Origin: Thiopontia sp964415865
GTDB taxonomy: Bacteria > Pseudomonadota > Gammaproteobacteria > GCF-002020875
NCBI GenBank assembly: GCA_964415865.1
Contig: CAYQBY010000037.1
Span: 1-15,413 of the forward strand
Length of the DNA: 15,413 nucleotides
Direction: 5' to 3'
A program made the translations under genes and the position numbers. Positions within the stretch are counted from its first letter, which is position 1. Every line of letters begins with the position of its first letter. Below the pieces are notes generated by a model. The model worked only from the letters and a program-made list of their open reading frames with translations. It made no database searches and had not been told where the DNA came from. Below, piece after piece: positions 15,275-15,413 of this stretch.

Positions 15275-15304
15275 CCTCCCTCTACTATATTTAGTAAAGG
15301 GAGG
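15275..15304 (-). repeat. 13-bp hairpin between soxZ and soxA
   Basis: In the minus-strand transcript CCTCCCTTTACTA pairs with TAGTAGAGGGAGG over 13 bp around a 4-nt loop, with one internal U-G wobble. On the plus strand the same position would be a C-A mismatch, which suggests the sox mRNA is the structure that matters. No U-run follows on the minus strand, so it is not a classic terminator. The 3' arm contains GGAGG, the only ribosome-like sequence near the soxA start. Confidence 0.75.
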
Positions 15305-15341
15305 AGGTTTTACAGCTAATTATTATCTAGCCCTACCTTAC

Positions 15342-15413
15342 CTACTTTGATGCCTTGGTACCTGTACCAGTTGCGCCCTTGTTATCGGTCCAGGTTACGG
15401 TGATCTCATCACC
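15342..15413 (-). CDS. soxZ: SoxZ, C-terminal end (gene enters from the right edge)
   Basis: The last 23 codons and stop of a minus-strand gene are present; they read GDEITVTWTDNKG followed by a Thr/Gly/Lys-rich end. The VTWTDNKG strand is characteristic of the SoxZ C-terminus. SoxZ pairs with SoxY to form the carrier on which sulfur intermediates are held during thiosulfate oxidation. Being upstream of soxA in the same direction makes a soxYZ-A order likely, though soxY lies outside the window. Only the end of the protein is visible. Confidence 0.85.
   Translation of the reverse strand, partial: GDEITVTWTDNKGATGTGTKASK

Noticed and set aside
15275..15307. Hairpin near soxA considered as a terminator
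   Set aside because: No T-run follows the stem on the minus strand, and on the plus strand no gene reads into it and the stem contains a mismatch.

Overview
The window looks like the chromosome of a sulfur-oxidising gammaproteobacterium. The left half has the tig-clpP-clpX-lon order typical of Gammaproteobacteria. The right half carries periplasmic sulfur-oxidation genes: both subunits of flavocytochrome c sulfide dehydrogenase, soxA, and the 3' end of soxZ. No genus can be assigned from sequence alone. No phage, insertion sequence, CRISPR array or integrase is visible, and no gene-free stretch exceeds about 200 bp.

Positions 1-6074, minus strand: a protein quality-control block transcribed leftward. 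Trigger factor (tig) is followed by clpP, clpX and lon, then tRNA-Val(TAC) and a tRNA-Asp(GTC) cut by the window edge. The hupB and ppiD genes that often follow lon are not between lon and the tRNAs. Position 6075-6209 is a divergent promoter region; acs (acetyl-CoA synthetase) runs rightward from it to 8150.

Positions 8151-12863, plus strand: two redox transcription units. The first encodes a diheme cytochrome c, a membrane-anchored tetraheme NapC/NirT-type protein, and an exported ankyrin-repeat protein. The NapC-type protein has an unusual insertion and a nearly all-acidic C-terminal tail. The second unit is fccA-fccB, led by an AT-rich intergenic region with a 16-bp palindrome and closed by a strong intrinsic terminator. 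FccB has glycine where the FAD-anchoring cysteine is expected.

Positions 12885-15413: an exported protein with four degenerate beta-type repeats followed by an FGE/SUMF1-like domain lacking the catalytic cysteines. It converges with a leftward sox operon (soxZ end, then monoheme-type soxA) with an 18-bp gap. A 13-bp hairpin lies between soxZ and soxA.

Working model (inference): sulfide is oxidised by FccAB and thiosulfate by Sox, both in the periplasm. The diheme cytochrome and NapC-like protein could connect that electron pool to membrane quinones. That three-gene module is the part of the window most worth following up.
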